Shown here: positions 5,373-6,609 of the stretch, piece after piece
How positions within the stretch are numbered: the stretch's first letter is position 1
Layout: every line of letters begins with the position of its first letter
Assembly: GCA_904502145.1 (NCBI GenBank)
Contig: CAJGDH010000105.1
Location: 1 to 6,609 of the forward strand
Source: an uncultured Eubacterium sp.
GTDB lineage: Bacteria > Bacillota > Clostridia > Lachnospirales > Lachnospiraceae
Reading direction: 5' to 3'
Length of the DNA stretch: 6,609 nucleotides
Translations under genes and position numbers: made by a program
Notes under the pieces: model-generated
The model's input: the letters and a program-made list of their open reading frames with translations, nothing else
The model's database searches: none
What the model was told of the DNA's origin: nothing

Positions 5373-6149
5373 ATGAGATTTCGGCCATGCATAGATATCC
5401 ATAACGGAAAGGTAAAGCAGATCGTGGGCGGCAGTCTCCTGGACCGGGGAGATTATGCCGAGGATAATTTTGTCTCGGAGAAGTCCGGGGATTATTACGC
5501 AGGGCTCTACAGGGATGCCGGATTAAAAGGAGGGCATGTGATCCTGCTGAATCCCCCTTCAAGCAAATATTATCCCATGGATGTGCACCAGGCCTGCCTG
5601 GCCCTGGACGCCTACCCTGAAGGCCTGCAGATCGGCGGGGGAATGAATGCGGAGAATGCCGGGTTCTTCCTGGAGCAGGGGGCATCCCATGTCATTGTCA
5701 CTTCCTTTGTCTTTAAGGAAGGAAGGATCAACCGGGAGAATCTCTCCGCCATGGAAAGAGCCGTGGGAAAAGAGCATATCGTTCTGGATTTAAGCTGCAG
5801 AAAAAGAGACGGAGCTTATTATATCGTGACGGACCGCTGGCAGAAGTTCACGGACGTCGTTCTCAACGAAGAAACACTGGACCGGCTGGCCGGCCACTGC
5901 AGTGAATTTCTGATCCACGCGGTGGATGTGGAAGGAAAAGCAGCAGGGATCGAAGAAGAACTGGCTGCCCTTCTGGGCAGCTGGGACGGGATCCCCGTGA
6001 CCTACGCAGGAGGGATAGGCAGCTTTGAGGACTTGAGAAAGCTTAAGGCGCTGGGACGGGACAAAGTGGATGTCACCATCGGCAGCGCCCTGGATCTCTT
6101 CGGCGGTAAAATGGAGTTCGCAAAAGTGTTGGAAGTGATCAGGGAATGA
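5373..6149 (+). CDS. hisA: HisA, eukaryotic (HIS6) type ProFAR isomerase
   Basis: A 258-residue TIM-barrel protein. It opens RPCIDIHNGKVKQIVGG (residues 4-20), the pattern of yeast HIS6-like enzymes rather than the bacterial IPAIDLxxGxxVRL form. Candidate catalytic aspartates are Asp8 (strand 1), Asp139 in VLDLSCRK and Asp185 in HAVDVEGK. Phosphate-binding glycines are seen in LQIGGGMN (85-92), VTYAGGIGSFEDL (209-221) and VTIGSALDLFGG. The enzyme isomerises ProFAR to PRFAR in histidine biosynthesis, in the cytoplasm. ATG 5373 has AAGGGAG (5358-5364) 8 nt upstream. It lies 68 bp after mutY with no terminator between, so it may share that transcript. No other his genes are in the window. Its 3' end overlaps the convergent cbiG gene by 11 bp. 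Confidence 0.92.
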   Translation: MRFRPCIDIHNGKVKQIVGGSLLDRGDYAEDNFVSEKSGDYYAGLYRDAGLKGGHVILLNPPSSKYYPMDVHQACLALDAYPEGLQIGGGMNAENAGFFLEQGASHVIVTSFVFKEGRINRENLSAMERAVGKEHIVLDLSCRKRDGAYYIVTDRWQKFTDVVLNEETLDRLAGHCSEFLIHAVDVEGKAAGIEEELAALLGSWDGIPVTYAGGIGSFEDLRKLKALGRDKVDVTIGSALDLFGGKMEFAKVLEVIRE

Positions 6150-6609
6150 CCGCCCTGGAAAGGGCGATGGTGATCCCTTTGTATTTTGCCTTGTCCACCA
6201 GGATCTTCCCCCTGCCGGAAGCCAGGTAGGAACTGGCGGTGGATACGGAGGGGACTCCCGTGTGCTTCTCCACATAGGCGGAGGTCTGGATTCCCAGTTC
6301 ATCGGTGTCGAGGGCTTCGATCTCCTCGGTGGGGATGACCCTGAGGGGGACCCCCAGACGGGAAGCCGTGGTCAGGATTCCGGGTTCGCCGGCTTTCAGG
6401 GGAATGGTGGAAATACAGTTTAAAGAAAGAGGGCTCAGGCCTTCTTTTTTTAATGTATCAAGCAGGGCTTCCTCGATGGGTGCCGCAGCCATGTCCCTCT
6501 TGCAGCCTATCCCTGCGCAGATGGTCCTGGGCCTCAGGCAGAGGACCGGTACATTTAGTTTTTTCTTCTGTTCCCCGGTGAAGGAGAAGCCTTCGTCGAT
6601 CACCACCAG
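6139..6609 (-). CDS. cbiG: Cobalamin biosynthesis protein CbiG, C-terminal part (5' end outside window)
   Basis: On the minus strand the frame runs from the window edge at 6609 down to a TGA at 6141-6139, about 156 residues. The block TICAGIGCKRDMAAAPIEEAL is followed by LNCISTIPLKAGEPGILTTASRLGVPLRVIPTEEI, then GVPSVSTASSYLASGRGKILVDKAKYKGITIALSR. This is the conserved C-terminal domain of CbiG. The enzyme opens the delta-lactone of cobalt-precorrin-5A, releasing a two-carbon unit, in the anaerobic B12 pathway. The N-terminal domain, and possible fusion to another cobalamin enzyme, cannot be seen here. The gene ends its transcription unit convergently with hisA, overlapping it by 11 bp, and no terminator for the minus strand was found before hisA coding sequence. 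Confidence 0.92.
   Translation of the reverse strand: MVVIDEGFSFTGEQKKKLNVPVLCLRPRTICAGIGCKRDMAAAPIEEALLDTLKKEGLSPLSLNCISTIPLKAGEPGILTTASRLGVPLRVIPTEEIEALDTDELGIQTSAYVEKHTGVPSVSTASSYLASGRGKILVDKAKYKGITIALSRAVIP
6151..6166. other. Small GC hairpin at the hisA/cbiG convergent junction
   Basis: CGCCCT (6151-6156) and AGGGCG (6161-6166) form a perfect 6-bp stem closed by GGAA, a GNRA-type tetraloop in the plus-strand RNA. It starts 1 bp after the hisA stop and lies inside the last codons of cbiG. No T-run follows on either strand, so it is not a standard terminator; it may stabilise the hisA mRNA 3' end. Confidence 0.5.

Noticed and set aside
5365..5376. Three-codon upstream frame ATGGGCAGATGA overlapping the hisA start
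   Set aside because: It has a plausible ribosome binding site and an ATGA overlap, but a frame this short arises easily by chance and the same site serves hisA directly.
5110..5685. A 191-residue minus-strand open frame spanning the end of mutY and the start of hisA
   Set aside because: It crosses two well-supported plus-strand genes, has an arginine/proline-rich composition and no recognisable motif.

Overview
The window reads as ordinary chromosomal core sequence from a low-to-mid GC Firmicute, most likely a Lachnospiraceae-type clostridium (inference). The basis is strong AGGAGG ribosome binding sites, the DUF951-rpsF-ssb-rpsR gene order, the style of the proteins (bS18 with a CxxC/CxxH zinc-ligand set, MutY with a C-x7-C iron-sulfur spacing, a eukaryotic-type HisA) and a cobalamin gene at the edge. 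No transposase, integrase, CRISPR array, tRNA or rRNA was seen. Flanking genes use many CGG/AGG/CCG codons, while rpsF and rpsR lean on AGA and TTA, as expected for highly expressed genes.

Layout. Positions 1-1131 hold the C-terminal part of a membrane-anchored protein with Ig-like domains. Three bases later comes a 57-residue DUF951 protein (1135-1308), the YyzM family that sits just upstream of rpsF in Bacillus (there with ychF between). A promoter and a structured leader of about 80 nt then lead into the ribosomal/replication operon rpsF (1428-1715), ssb (1736-2221), rpsR (2250-2510), closed by a strong intrinsic terminator (2524-2555). The leader can fold so that the rpsF Shine-Dalgarno is hidden, with a CCG beside a GC hairpin. 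This resembles the known S6:S18 autoregulatory RNA element and is the most function-laden non-coding signal in the window.

The intergenic stretch 2556-2743 is AT-rich. It carries three TGTTAAA repeats at 9 and 11 bp spacing immediately upstream of a good promoter (TTGTCA-17-TATACT), a Pho-box-like layout, driving a YgjP/DUF45-type zinc metallopeptidase (2744-3571). After a 177-bp gap with a 12-bp hairpin come two base-excision-repair glycosylases overlapping by 4 bp: a family-6 UDG-superfamily hypoxanthine-DNA glycosylase (3749-4243) and MutY (4240-5304, TTG start). Together they would remove deaminated adenine and adenine opposite 8-oxoguanine.

Next is a HisA of the eukaryotic (HIS6) type (5373-6149), which overlaps tail-to-tail by 11 bp with the 3' end of a cbiG gene on the minus strand (6139-6609, running off the window). 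I found no undescribed multi-gene system. The items worth a second look are the rpsF leader, the Pho-box-like repeats, the hypoxanthine glycosylase-mutY coupling and the lineage-unusual HisA.
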